Shown in pieces: positions 8,088 to 16,303 of a stretch of 64,000 nucleotides of DNA. Under the pieces are notes generated by a model, which had not been told where the DNA came from, searched no databases, and saw nothing but the letters and a program-made list of their open reading frames with translations. This DNA comes from Pullulanibacillus sp. KACC 23026 (GTDB lineage: Bacteria > Bacillota > Bacilli > Bacillales > Sporolactobacillaceae). Both the position numbers and the translations under genes were made by a program. Where the stretch lies: assembly GCF_029094525.1 (NCBI RefSeq), contig NZ_CP119107.1:2294001-2358000 (forward strand). The letters run 5' to 3'. The number at the start of each line of letters is the position of its first letter. Position 1 is the first letter of the stretch.

Positions 8088-9137
8088 TTAGACAACGCGA
8101 ATGTGGCCAGGATGCTCTTCAGTAACCTCACCGATTATAGCAGCTTCAACACCTGCTGACTGCAAAGCTGATAAGAGCTGGTCAGCTGAAGAACCCTCTA
8201 CAGAAATTAATAAACCGCCTGATGTGACGGCATCACATAATATCCATTGATCGAGTTGATCCATGTCCTCTGGGAATGTAACAGAACCTTTAAGATGATT
8301 ATAGTTATTTTTTGTTCCGCCTGGTACGGCACCTGCTTCAGCAAGTTCCTTGACCCTTGGTAGAACGGGAACTTGATCTTTATAGATTGTAAGGCCTAAT
8401 TGGCTGCCTTTGGCCATTTCTGACGCATGGCCAAGCAGTCCAAATCCAGTCACATCTGTGCAGCCATTGACATTGAAATCTACCATTGTTTCGGCAGCCG
8501 TTTTATTTAATGTAGCCATCACATTTGTCACTCGTTTGATTTCCTCTTCTGTTAGAAGCTCTCGTTTAATGGAAGTTGTTAAGATGCCGACACCAATCGG
8601 CTTGGTGAGAATTAATTTGTCACCAACCTTAGCTCCTGCATTTGCTCTTACTTTTTTAGGGTGAACGATCCCGGTTACAGCCAAGCCAAACTTAGGCTCT
8701 TTATCATCGATTGAATGACCGCCGATTAATGTAACTCCCGCCTCTTTGAGCTTATCTCCGGCCCCGCGGAGGATCTCTGTTAAGATGCTTTTATCTAAAG
8801 TGGAGATCGGAAATGCTACAATATTTAAAGCAGTAAGCGGCTTGCCTCCCATTGCATAAATATCACTGATGGCATTTGCCGCTGCAATTTGGCCAAACGA
8901 ATAAGGGTCGTCGACAATGGGTGTGAAGAAATCAACGGTTTGAACCATGGCTAAATCATCCGTTAATTGATAAACGCCTGCATCGTCACTAGTATCTAAG
9001 CCAACTAATAGATTTGGATTTGGAGTTGCAGGTGGAAGCTTTCTTAAAACTTGAGCGAGATCCGCAGGGCCAATTTTACACCCGCAGCCGCCTTTAGTAG
9101 TAAGTGAAGTAAGTTTTATTGGAGTCCTATCTGTCAT
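8088..9137 (-). CDS. selD: Selenide, water dikinase SelD
   Basis: Makes selenophosphate from selenide and ATP, the selenium donor for MnmH and, in some organisms, for selenocysteine or selenium-dependent molybdenum enzymes. The 349-residue protein has the N-terminal catalytic loop TTKGGCGCKIGP, with Cys rather than selenocysteine, then DDAGVYQL, the ANAISDIYAMGG motif and the C-terminal AIRS/PurM-like domain with GCTDVTGFGLLGH. I start at ATG 9137, which has GAGAGG upstream; the longer frame from 9185 has no ribosome site. Within this window mnmH is the only obvious selenophosphate user. Confidence 0.96.
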   Translation of the reverse strand: MTDRTPIKLTSLTTKGGCGCKIGPADLAQVLRKLPPATPNPNLLVGLDTSDDAGVYQLTDDLAMVQTVDFFTPIVDDPYSFGQIAAANAISDIYAMGGKPLTALNIVAFPISTLDKSILTEILRGAGDKLKEAGVTLIGGHSIDDKEPKFGLAVTGIVHPKKVRANAGAKVGDKLILTKPIGVGILTTSIKRELLTEEEIKRVTNVMATLNKTAAETMVDFNVNGCTDVTGFGLLGHASEMAKGSQLGLTIYKDQVPVLPRVKELAEAGAVPGGTKNNYNHLKGSVTFPEDMDQLDQWILCDAVTSGGLLISVEGSSADQLLSALQSAGVEAAIIGEVTEEHPGHIRVV

Positions 9138-9655
9138 TATAATCAACCTCTCGTGGAAATACTCACTATTTCTATTATAGAACAATCTCGCTTGAAAATA
9201 AAAAGGTACGAGTTTATTCGGGTCAAAACTTCTTGGAAAAACTTAGCTTGAGCTATCAAAGGACACCTCACGTGCTTTTTTACATTTATGGGTCACAATA
9301 GAGGTCGACGTAAGTTTCTTAAGTGAGCCAAAAATTAAAAAGTTCTTGATAGATAGACTATTAGACCCTGAAATAGAACTGTAATCTATTTATAATCTCT
9401 AATAGAAATTCGAGTGTTATAATATGACTAGAGCTGGTGGTTTATGTCGATTTCGATTCAAACTTACGAAACTCTTGTCAGGATGTGATGAAAAAGGATG
9501 ATAGAAAAGAAGAGTGTTGGCCAATCTGTTCTAAACAATTCGGCCTTCGATAATAGCTTAGCATCAACGTTTAAAGAGGCAGATCCATTTCAGGCGAGTG
9601 TCCAAGCCTGTTGTGATCGTTCCGAAAGAAGTTTGCTATTTGCAGAGGGATTCCG
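9138..9655. other. Intergenic region, 518 bases, no convincing gene
   Basis: Divergent promoter region between selD and the wall hydrolase. A TATAAT-like box stands near 9418-9423. A 21-codon frame beginning ATG at 9488 (MKKDDRKEEC start) has only a poor ribosome site and is not called. I saw none of the conserved motifs of a c-di-AMP (ydaO) riboswitch, which often precedes hydrolases of this kind. Confidence 0.5.
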
Positions 9656-10957
9656 ATGAAGCGTTGGATGACTTATAGCGCCCTTTCATTCGCCCTCCTT
9701 TTAATGAGTCGAACACCCATAGCTCTTGCAGACAGCGGAAGTCAATTAAAGAGCCAAATTAATCAGTTGGATAAAAAAAGGCAATCAACACTTAACGATC
9801 TTCAGACGAGTAAAAATAAGCTCAACGCGAATCAAAAGCAACAGGCGTCTGTTATGGATCAAGTTCAAAGCCTTGAAACACAAATTGAGGACTCGACTTA
9901 TAAAATACAAGTTAAGCAAAATTCAGTTGATACAACGAAAGACACGATTCAAACATTACAAGATAACATTACCGCTCTAAAGAAAAGCATTAGTCAACGA
10001 AAAAAGCTGATTAAAGAGCGCGCCAGATCTGTTTATGTGAGCGGCGGATCTAACAGTTATTTGGAATTAGTGCTGAATTCTGCTAATTTTTATGAGCTTG
10101 TCAACCGGATTGTTTTTGTTAACAAAATTGCTCAACAAGATCAATCTATACTCAAACAACAGGTTACGGACAATCAGAATCTGCTGAAGGACCAGAAGGC
10201 ATTACAGGTTACTCTTAATCAATTGAATGAGGACTTAAAAAGTCTTGAGCAGATGAAAGCGGACTTGAACAATAAAAAAGCTCAAGAACAAACCATCTTA
10301 AATGGGCTAAAGGATAAGGCGTCTGCGATACAAGAAGCCGTTTCCGAAAAACAAAAGCAGGCTGATCTCTATGCGCAGCAAGAAGCTGCCCATAAAGCCG
10401 ATCTTTCTAATTGGCAAGCTGAGCAAAAAAAGGCGGCACAAGCGCCCAAAGCTAGCTCAAGCTCAAGTGCGGTGACTTACCAGACATCAGCGTCAGGACT
10501 TCCGGGTGTTCTTCAACAATTCGTTCAGTCAGCACAGCAGGTGGAACGTTCTACGGGTGTACCGGCTGCCATTACATTGGCTCAAATTGAATTAGAAAGC
10601 GATGCTGGTGGACAATTATCGCAGTTAGCTACTCAAGGTAAAAACTTGTTTGGAATTAAAGGAAAAGGACCGGCTGGGACCATTTATTTACCGACTCATG
10701 AAGTAATCGGTGGCATTGAGATTACGATTAATGCTGGATTTAAACGATATAGTACCTATTATCAATCGATAGCTGATCATGCAGCGGTCTTAAACCAATC
10801 ACGGTATCAGTATTTCTTAAGAAATGCGCATAATTTGCAAGACTATGCTTATGGCATACAAGACGGCGGCTATGCAACTGATCCTAACTATGCCGTTAAA
10901 TTAATAAGTGTCATTAATGCCTATGGATTAGGCAAGTATGATACAGGAAGTTTTTAA
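9656..10957 (+). CDS. Secreted coiled-coil peptidoglycan hydrolase with glucosaminidase domain
   Basis: 433 residues. A Sec signal peptide (residues 1-25, ending ALADS) is followed by a long Gln/Lys-rich coiled coil (about 30-260) of the CwlO/PcsB N-terminal type, including the RARSVYVSGGSNSYLELVL signature. After an Ala/Ser linker comes a C-terminal glucosaminidase (LytG/FlgJ-like) domain from about residue 290: GVPAAITLAQIELESDAGG, NLFGIKGKG, YSTYYQSIADHAAVL and GYATDPNYAVKLI. Glu in the ELES segment is the likely catalytic acid. In CwlO-type proteins the coiled coil binds FtsEX; here it is joined to a glycan-cleaving rather than the usual NlpC/P60 domain. ATG follows AGAGGGA. Confidence 0.9.
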   Translation: MKRWMTYSALSFALLLMSRTPIALADSGSQLKSQINQLDKKRQSTLNDLQTSKNKLNANQKQQASVMDQVQSLETQIEDSTYKIQVKQNSVDTTKDTIQTLQDNITALKKSISQRKKLIKERARSVYVSGGSNSYLELVLNSANFYELVNRIVFVNKIAQQDQSILKQQVTDNQNLLKDQKALQVTLNQLNEDLKSLEQMKADLNNKKAQEQTILNGLKDKASAIQEAVSEKQKQADLYAQQEAAHKADLSNWQAEQKKAAQAPKASSSSSAVTYQTSASGLPGVLQQFVQSAQQVERSTGVPAAITLAQIELESDAGGQLSQLATQGKNLFGIKGKGPAGTIYLPTHEVIGGIEITINAGFKRYSTYYQSIADHAAVLNQSRYQYFLRNAHNLQDYAYGIQDGGYATDPNYAVKLISVINAYGLGKYDTGSF

Positions 10958-10965
10958 TAAGCAAG

Positions 10966-11000
10966 GCATCCAGTGATTTTTTCATTGGATGTCTTTTTTA
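10966..11000 (+). terminator. Terminator of wall hydrolase gene
   Basis: An eleven-pair stem (GCATCCAGTGA against TCATTGGATGT, two wobbles) with a T loop and a CTTTTTT tail, eight bases after the stop. Confidence 0.85.
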
Positions 11001-11039
11001 GTGTTTAGAAATTATAAAATTCTCGACTTTTGGATACAT

Positions 11040-11061
11040 CGACATTGAAATGTCGTTTTTT
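11040..11061 (+). terminator. Second short terminator-like hairpin
   Basis: CGACAT and ATGTCG around TGAA, followed by TTTTTTG. It stands just before the large palindrome and repeat array and may back up the preceding terminator. Confidence 0.6.
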
Positions 11062-11074
11062 GTGCGAAAATAAC

Positions 11075-11117
11075 CTCGCTTTGCGCGGGCACGGCAATAC
11101 GTCCGCGCAAAGCGAGG
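11075..11117. repeat. Perfect 15-bp inverted repeat with 13-14-base loop
   Basis: CCTCGCTTTGCGCGG and CCGCGCAAAGCGAGG face each other across a short spacer. There is no T-run behind it, so it is not a simple terminator. It marks the left border of the 81-bp repeat array; its function is unknown. Confidence 0.8.
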
Positions 11118-11125
11118 GAATCGTC

Positions 11126-12250
11126 GTTACACGTAAAACGATTAGGCGTAACCAGAATACGCTATCCGCCGCGAATCGGGCCGGAATGTCGAAATAAAGG
11201 AATGCCGATACGCCTATTTCGGTTGAGCGTAACGAGGATACGTTAACCTCCGCGAAATGGGACGGAATGCTGAAATAACGGAATGCCGTTACGCCTATTT
11301 TGATTGAGCGTAACGAGGATACGCTATCGTCCGCTAAACGGGGCTGAAATGCCGAAATAAAGGAATGCCGTTACGCCTATTTCGATTGAGCGTAACGAGG
11401 ATTCGCTATCCGCCGCGAATCCGGCCGGAATGCCGAAATAAGGAAATGGCGTTACGCCTATTTCAGTTGAGCGTAACGAGGATACGCTAACCTCCGCGAA
11501 ATGGGACGGAATGCCGAAATAAAGGAATGCCGTTACGCCTATTTCGATTGAGCGTAACGAGGATATGTTAACCTCCGCGAAATGGGACGGAATGCGGAAA
11601 TAAAGGACTGATGTTACGCCTATTTCGGTTGAGCGTAACGAGGATACGCTATCCGCCGCGAATCCGGCCGGAATGCCGAAATAAGGAAATGGCGTTACGC
11701 CTATTTCAGTTGAGCGTAACATGGATTCGCTATCCGCCGCTAAATGGGGCTGAAATGCCGAAATAAAGGAATGCCGTTACGCCTATTTCGATTGAGCGTA
11801 ACGAGGATTCGCTATCCGCCGCGAATCCGGCCGGAATGCCGAAATAAGGAAATGGCGTTACGCCTATTTCAGTTGAGCGTAACGAGGATACGCTAACCTC
11901 CGCGAAATGGGACGGAATGCCGAAATAAAGGAATGCCGTTACGCCTATTTCGATTGAGCGTAACGAGAATACGCTATCCGCCGCGAATCCGGCCGGAATG
12001 CCGAAATAAAGGAATGCCGTTACGCCTATTTCGTTTGAGCGTAACGAGGATTCGCTATCCGCCGCGAATCGGGCCAGAATGCCGAAATAAAGGAATGACG
12101 TTACGCCTATTTCGGTTGAGCGTAACCAGAATACGCTATCCCTCTCCCAATTGCCCATTTGAGTCGTTAGGCGTAGCGAGCATTCTCTATTTAACTCGGA
12201 ACGGCCCATTTTACCCAGGAAGTTGACCAGTAACGTAGCCTAGTTACGCT
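11126..12250. repeat. Tandem array: about twelve 81-bp hairpin-bearing units
   Basis: This occupies most of the 1.5-kb gap before the amidase gene. The landmark GAGCGTAAC recurs at 11144, 11225, 11306, 11388, 11469, 11550 and so on to 12118, with spacing 81-82. Every unit boundary carries CGTTACGC-13 bases-GCGTAACG, a perfect 8-bp hairpin. Three unit variants occur (with GAATCCGGCC, GAAATGGGAC or CTAAAYGGGGCTG), and a block of five units appears duplicated about 406 bases apart. Degenerate copies continue to about 12250. Because 81 is divisible by three, long open frames run through the array on both strands; I do not consider them genes. From 12251 to 12488 nothing is visible except the amidase ribosome site. 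Confidence 0.92.
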
Positions 12251-12488
12251 TCTTATGTTAAAACGGGACGATTTTCCACATTGGTATGACAACCACCCAT
12301 TTTTGTTAAGTGTTTAAACCTAAAAACAGTGCCCGAGAAAAACTCATAGGTTAAATCTATACTTGGGAAGAAGGGAGTCGCGGCGTTAGCGATTTTGTTC
12401 GTGTATTCTTATCAACCGGCGAATAAATTTTCCTTCTTGCCAATAAATTCAAACTATTATTAACTAGAATAAAAGAGAGGGGATTAGA

Positions 12489-13694
12489 ATGATGGATCAA
12501 TGGAAAGCTTACATAGATACTCGTTTAATGAGATCAGCTGCTGGCTCTGGTGTATTAAATGGACTTAACTTTAGCGTGAAGGATGTCTTTTCTATAAAAA
12601 ATTACAAGAATAGTGCCGGGAATCCTGATTGGTTAAGGACACATTTTCCTGCCAAAGAAAATGCTGCTGCTATTGATCGTTTATTAAAACAAGGGGCTTC
12701 CTTAAAAGGAACGACTCATACAGATGAATTAATGTACAGTTTGAATGGTGAAAACTTTCATTATGGGACGCCTGTCAACCCGATCTCCTCAGATCGCATT
12801 CCAGGTGGTTCTTCAAGCGGTTCCGCTGTAGCAGTGGCTGCAGGATGCGTGGATTTTGCGCTTGGGACGGATACAGGCGGGTCGGTCCGCGTTCCATCTG
12901 CCTATTGCGGGTTATACGGAATAAGACCAACTCATGGCGCGGTGCCTCTTGCAGGTGTTATTCCGCTATCTAAGAGCTTTGATACGGTAGGTTGGATGAC
13001 AAAAAATCCGGTTACCTTAAAGAAAGTGGGAGAAACGCTGATTCAACAAGAAGCTAATTCTGAGACCTCAAGGTTTAATCAGCTTTATTTCGATCAAGAA
13101 GCTTGGTCTTTCGTCGCTAACGATACGAGGGATATCTTAATTAAAATAAAATCTGTCTTACAAGATTGGGTCACTCACACTGAGTCAATAAGGGTTGCTG
13201 ATACAGGACTAGCCAATTGGGCAAGTTTATTTAGGATGATACAAGGGCTTGAGATTTGGGCAGAGCATGGTGACTGGATCGAGTCCGTACAGCCTGTTTT
13301 CGGACCAGGTATTGCAGAACGATTTCAGTGGACGAGCACACTTGATCAACATCTATATGCTCAAAAACAAGGAGAACGCGAGGCGATTGAGAAGTATTTG
13401 ACAAATTTATTGGCTAATAATGCCCTTTTAGTGATTCCTACCGCTCCCGGAGAAGCACCGTTAAAAGGTCTAGCAACTGAGGACATGGAAGACGTTCGAT
13501 CAAAAACGATGCAACTCACCTGTATTGCCGGTCTCGCTGGTTTGCCGCAAGTGACCATCCCGCTTAAAAGCGAGAAGGGTCACGCAATCGGTTTGTCCTT
13601 TATTGCTAATAAAAAACAAGACCTTAACTTATTAAATTGGACAGAGAAGTTCATTTCTTATTTAAAAGATAGGAAGATAGCGAGTTTCGATTAA
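12489..13694 (+). CDS. Amidase-signature family amidase
   Basis: 401-residue serine amidase of the amidase-signature (GatA/AtzF-like) family, hydrolysing a carboxamide to acid and ammonia. The Ser-cisSer-Lys triad is visible: Lys in NFSVKDVF (about residue 32), cis-Ser within PGGSSSGSAVAVAAG (about 105-120) and the nucleophile in GTDTGGSVRVPSAYCGLYG (about 130-145). It is shorter than GatA and has no gatCB neighbours, so it is not the tRNA amidotransferase subunit. GAGAGGGG lies ahead of two successive ATG codons. It precedes the purine-catabolic operon but has its own terminator, so a shared role is only a possibility. Substrate unknown. Confidence 0.88.
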   Translation: MMDQWKAYIDTRLMRSAAGSGVLNGLNFSVKDVFSIKNYKNSAGNPDWLRTHFPAKENAAAIDRLLKQGASLKGTTHTDELMYSLNGENFHYGTPVNPISSDRIPGGSSSGSAVAVAAGCVDFALGTDTGGSVRVPSAYCGLYGIRPTHGAVPLAGVIPLSKSFDTVGWMTKNPVTLKKVGETLIQQEANSETSRFNQLYFDQEAWSFVANDTRDILIKIKSVLQDWVTHTESIRVADTGLANWASLFRMIQGLEIWAEHGDWIESVQPVFGPGIAERFQWTSTLDQHLYAQKQGEREAIEKYLTNLLANNALLVIPTAPGEAPLKGLATEDMEDVRSKTMQLTCIAGLAGLPQVTIPLKSEKGHAIGLSFIANKKQDLNLLNWTEKFISYLKDRKIASFD

Positions 13695-13869
13695 GTGATT
13701 CGTATGAAAAAGGGAACGCCTAAAGTTCGATCACTCCATAGTCGCCCTTATTTTGGAGAAGCGTTACGAGAATAGGCAAGGACATGATAATCCGCCCAAA
13801 ATGACACTGGTATCATGGAATAGGTAATCTCCTGGTAACCATTAATCGTTAAATGAGCCTCAAAAATTC

Positions 13870-13903
13870 GAAATGGTGAGCACGCTCACCATTTTCTTTT
13901 TTT
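13870..13903 (+). terminator. Terminator downstream of the amidase gene
   Basis: AATGGTGAG and CTCACCATT pair around CACG and are followed by TTCTTTTTTT. It lies 175 bases after the amidase stop; the intervening stretch contains CATGATA and TATCATG arms (near 13783-13817) but no gene. Confidence 0.85.
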
Positions 13904-13948
13904 AAAAGGCTCTTTTCTAAAAGATTGTTGCTAGTTGATAAAAAATAG

Positions 13949-14058
13949 GTGGAAATAGGTGAGACTCCTGCGGGAATAGCAAGCCAGGTGAGACCCCGCA
14001 GGCGTATTTTGCCGAGGAGGCTCACGGATTGCCCGCGGAAAGCGAGCTTATTGGAGCC
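13949..14058 (+). repeat. Dispersed GC-rich Bacillaceae-type intergenic repeat, copy 1
   Basis: It contains the hallmark pieces GAGACTCCTGCGGGAA, GAGACCCCGCAGGC, GAGGAGGCTCACGG and GCCCGCGGAAAGCGAGC in the usual order. A second copy in opposite orientation lies near 42727. From general knowledge, this non-coding repeat is scattered through intergenic DNA of many Bacillaceae. Its role is unknown. Confidence 0.8.
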
Positions 14059-14126
14059 TAAAAAAACAACAAAGTTTACGAAAACAGCATTTAAAAAAAA
14101 CAATGTAAGGATTTATGACAAAAGTG

Positions 14127-14155
14127 TTGGTTGATGGTTGGTTCCGCCTTATACT
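14127..14155 (+). promoter_or_regulatory. Promoter of the purine-catabolic operon
   Basis: TTGGTT and TATACT are separated by 17 bases, a good vegetative sigma-factor promoter. Transcription would start near 14162, about 24 bases before the riboswitch aptamer. Confidence 0.65.
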
Positions 14156-14185
14156 GAGAAAAAATCAATCATTCGTTTATTGTTC

Positions 14186-14286
14186 TTTTTTCGTATAACC
14201 TTAAAAATTGGTTTAAGGGTCTCTAGATAGGAACCGTAAATTCCTATGCTACGAAAAAATATGCCGCTTAAGCTCGCATATTTTTT
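14186..14286 (+). promoter_or_regulatory. Purine (guanine-type) riboswitch with ON-type expression platform
   Basis: Hand fold: P1 TTTTTTCGTA (14186-14195) with TACGAAAAAA (14250-14259); J1/2 TAA; P2 CCTTAAA/TTTAAGG with loop AATTGG; J2/3 GTCTCTAG; P3 ATAGGAA/TTCCTAT with loop CCGTAAA; J3/1 GC. The GG-CC loop-loop contact, U22, U47, U51 and C74 equivalents are kept, and C74 indicates guanine-type specificity. Downstream AAAAAATATGC (14254-14264) and GCATATTTTTT (14276-14286) form a terminator whose left arm shares the AAAAAA of P1. Ligand-stabilised P1 would therefore break the terminator and switch transcription on. It precedes the guanine-deaminase-like gene and the puc genes. Confidence 0.82.
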
Positions 14287-14326
14287 GGTGGCCTTTTTGT
14301 TTTTCCAATAAAGGGGAGAAGGAATC

Positions 14327-15661
14327 TTGAAAATTCTTATTAAAAATGCTGAGTTCATCACGATGAATGCCAAAGAGGAGATAATCTATGGGGATCTGTT
14401 AATTGAAGGTGACCGCATTAAAGCTATGGGGGGTGAGTTGTGCGATCAAGCGGCAGATAAAGTCATTGATGCCAAAGGGAAAACAGTTATTCCTGGATTT
14501 ATTCAGACACATATTCATCTTTGTCAAACCTTATTTCGCGGTCAGGCAGATGATTTGGAACTGTTAGATTGGCTGAAACAGCGAATTTGGCCGCTCGAAG
14601 CTTCACATGATGAAGAGTCCGTTTATTATTCTGCAATGCTTGGAATTGGTGAATTGATCCAAAGCGGGACAACGACGATTATGGATATGGAAACCGTCCA
14701 TCATACAGATTATGCTTTCCAGGCATTGAGTCAGAGCGGGATACGCGCTTTGTCCGGGAAGGTCATGATGGATAAAGGGGGAGAGGTTCCGACTGGGTTA
14801 AGGGAAGTGACGGCACGCTCCCTCCAACAGAGTGTGGATTTGCTGGAAAAATGGCATGGATTTGATAATGGACGTCTGAAGTATGCCTTTTCACCCCGAT
14901 TTGTGATTTCTTGCACGGAAGAGTTGCTTAAAGAGGTTCAGAGGTTATCAGATTCCTATAAAGTGAACGTTCATACACATGCGTCAGAAAATCGTGGTGA
15001 AATAGAAATCGTTCAATTAGAAACCGGGATGCGCAATGTCGTGTATCTTGACCATCTAGGCCTGGCGAACGATCGGTTAATTCTCGCTCATTGTGTTTGG
15101 CTGAATGAGGAGGAGAAGAAAATTATTCAGGAGAGAGGGGTTCATGTGAGTCATTGCCCGGGCTCAAACCTTAAGCTCGCTTCTGGGATTGCGGAAACCC
15201 CTGATCTTCTTGATCGGCATATTTCTTTAAGTCTTGGAGCAGATGGAGCCCCTTGTAATAATAATCTCGATATGTTTAATGAGATGAGGCTTGCAGCACT
15301 CATTCAGAAACCGGCTCATGGTCCCACTTCGATGAACGCTAACACCGTTTTTAAAATGGCGACAATTGGAGGAGCAAGAGCGGTTGGGATGGAGAAGGAA
15401 ATTGGCAGTCTGGAACCTGGGAAAAAGGCGGATTTGGCGATCTTGAATTTGAATGACTTTCACCTTTACCCTTCTTTTGGCGTTGATCCGGTCTCAAGAA
15501 TTGTCTATTCTGCAACACGTCATGATGTAGAGACGACCATTATTAACGGTCAAATTGTGATGGAAAATAGGCGGCTAAATACACTTGATCAAGACATAGT
15601 TTTAAAAGAGGCCAATCGTTCAATCAAACGAGTTCTTAAAAGGGCTGAAATTCTCGTTTGA
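14327..15661 (+). CDS. Amidohydrolase, probable guanine deaminase (ATZ/TRZ family)
   Basis: 444-residue metal-dependent deaminase with the TIM-barrel metal ligands of the amidohydrolase superfamily: HIHL (about residue 65), HTHASENRGE (about 215), HCVW and the closing GADGAPCNNN. The GxLEPGKKADLA C-terminal sandwich domain is present. The family includes guanine, 8-oxoguanine, S-adenosylhomocysteine and triazine deaminases. As first gene behind a guanine-type riboswitch and ahead of xanthine dehydrogenase genes, conversion of guanine to xanthine is the most likely reaction; this is inference from context. TTG start with AAGGGGAGAAGG ahead. Confidence 0.85.
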   Translation: MKILIKNAEFITMNAKEEIIYGDLLIEGDRIKAMGGELCDQAADKVIDAKGKTVIPGFIQTHIHLCQTLFRGQADDLELLDWLKQRIWPLEASHDEESVYYSAMLGIGELIQSGTTTIMDMETVHHTDYAFQALSQSGIRALSGKVMMDKGGEVPTGLREVTARSLQQSVDLLEKWHGFDNGRLKYAFSPRFVISCTEELLKEVQRLSDSYKVNVHTHASENRGEIEIVQLETGMRNVVYLDHLGLANDRLILAHCVWLNEEEKKIIQERGVHVSHCPGSNLKLASGIAETPDLLDRHISLSLGADGAPCNNNLDMFNEMRLAALIQKPAHGPTSMNANTVFKMATIGGARAVGMEKEIGSLEPGKKADLAILNLNDFHLYPSFGVDPVSRIVYSATRHDVETTIINGQIVMENRRLNTLDQDIVLKEANRSIKRVLKRAEILV

Positions 15662-15691
15662 TTATTTAAGTCATTACGAGGGGGAAAGGCT

Positions 15692-16303
15692 TTGAAATCG
15701 ATTAGTGGTATTTATTTAGCAGCGGGGAACAGCAGACGTATGGGGAGCAATAAACTGGCTCTTCCTCTACAAGATACATTGCTCGGAAATCTAGCTCTCA
15801 AGCAGGCGTTTGATTCAAAGCTCGATACGATCAGTGTCGTTGTTCCAAAAACGGGACTTCCGGAATGGTTTGATCGCTCCTTTCTTCAAGAAGAAAACAA
15901 GCGCATCGTTGTAGCGGCCTGTGAATGGGAAGAGGAAGGGCAGGCCTACTCACTCCGAACAGGGCTAAAATCGGCAAGGTCTGTTGACCCGGAAGCGATT
16001 GTTGTTTTACTAGCGGATCAACCTTTTGTAACAAGCAACTTGATAAATGATTTAATTGATGCTTATCAAAAGCAACCTTATCCTTTTATTGCGGCGAGCT
16101 TCGGCGATCTCCCAAGACCCCCTATCTTGTTCTCAAAAGAGATGTTTCCAGAACTTGCACAATTAAAGGGAGATGAAGGGGCACGCAAGCTCCTTCGCGG
16201 CAGTTGGAAAGATAAAGGATTGATTATTCCTTATCAGGATAAACGCCTCTTTTTTGATATTGATACGGCCTGCGATTATCACTTGGCGAAAGGCGGACTA
16301 TGA
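15692..16303 (+). CDS. pucB: Molybdenum-cofactor nucleotidyltransferase, MocA/PucB-like
   Basis: 203-residue NTP transferase of the MobA/MocA type, which transfers CMP (or a related nucleotide) to molybdopterin for insertion into xanthine-dehydrogenase-type enzymes. The signature loop LAAGNSRRMGSNKL lies at the N-terminus, the metal-binding VLLADQPFV at about residue 110, and PRPPILFSKEMF marks the base pocket. TTG start at 15692 with GAGGGGGAAAGG. The stop TGA is followed immediately by the ATG of the next gene, suggesting translational coupling within the operon. Confidence 0.88.
   Translation: MKSISGIYLAAGNSRRMGSNKLALPLQDTLLGNLALKQAFDSKLDTISVVVPKTGLPEWFDRSFLQEENKRIVVAACEWEEEGQAYSLRTGLKSARSVDPEAIVVLLADQPFVTSNLINDLIDAYQKQPYPFIAASFGDLPRPPILFSKEMFPELAQLKGDEGARKLLRGSWKDKGLIIPYQDKRLFFDIDTACDYHLAKGGL

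Noticed and set aside
9138-9655. Possible c-di-AMP riboswitch ahead of the wall hydrolase gene
   Set aside because: Such switches often precede hydrolases of this type, but I could not find the conserved blocks of the ydaO family here.
11075-11117. 15-bp palindrome as a terminator
   Set aside because: No T-run on either strand and a better terminator stands just before it; kept as an unexplained inverted repeat.
11324-12226. Long open frames on both strands in the 81-bp array
   Set aside because: The unit length is a multiple of three, so frames stay open automatically; no ribosome site, both strands open, and the product is a simple periodic sequence.
12489-13694. GatA subunit of the tRNA amidotransferase
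   Set aside because: Shares the catalytic signature but is much shorter than GatA and lacks gatC/gatB neighbours.
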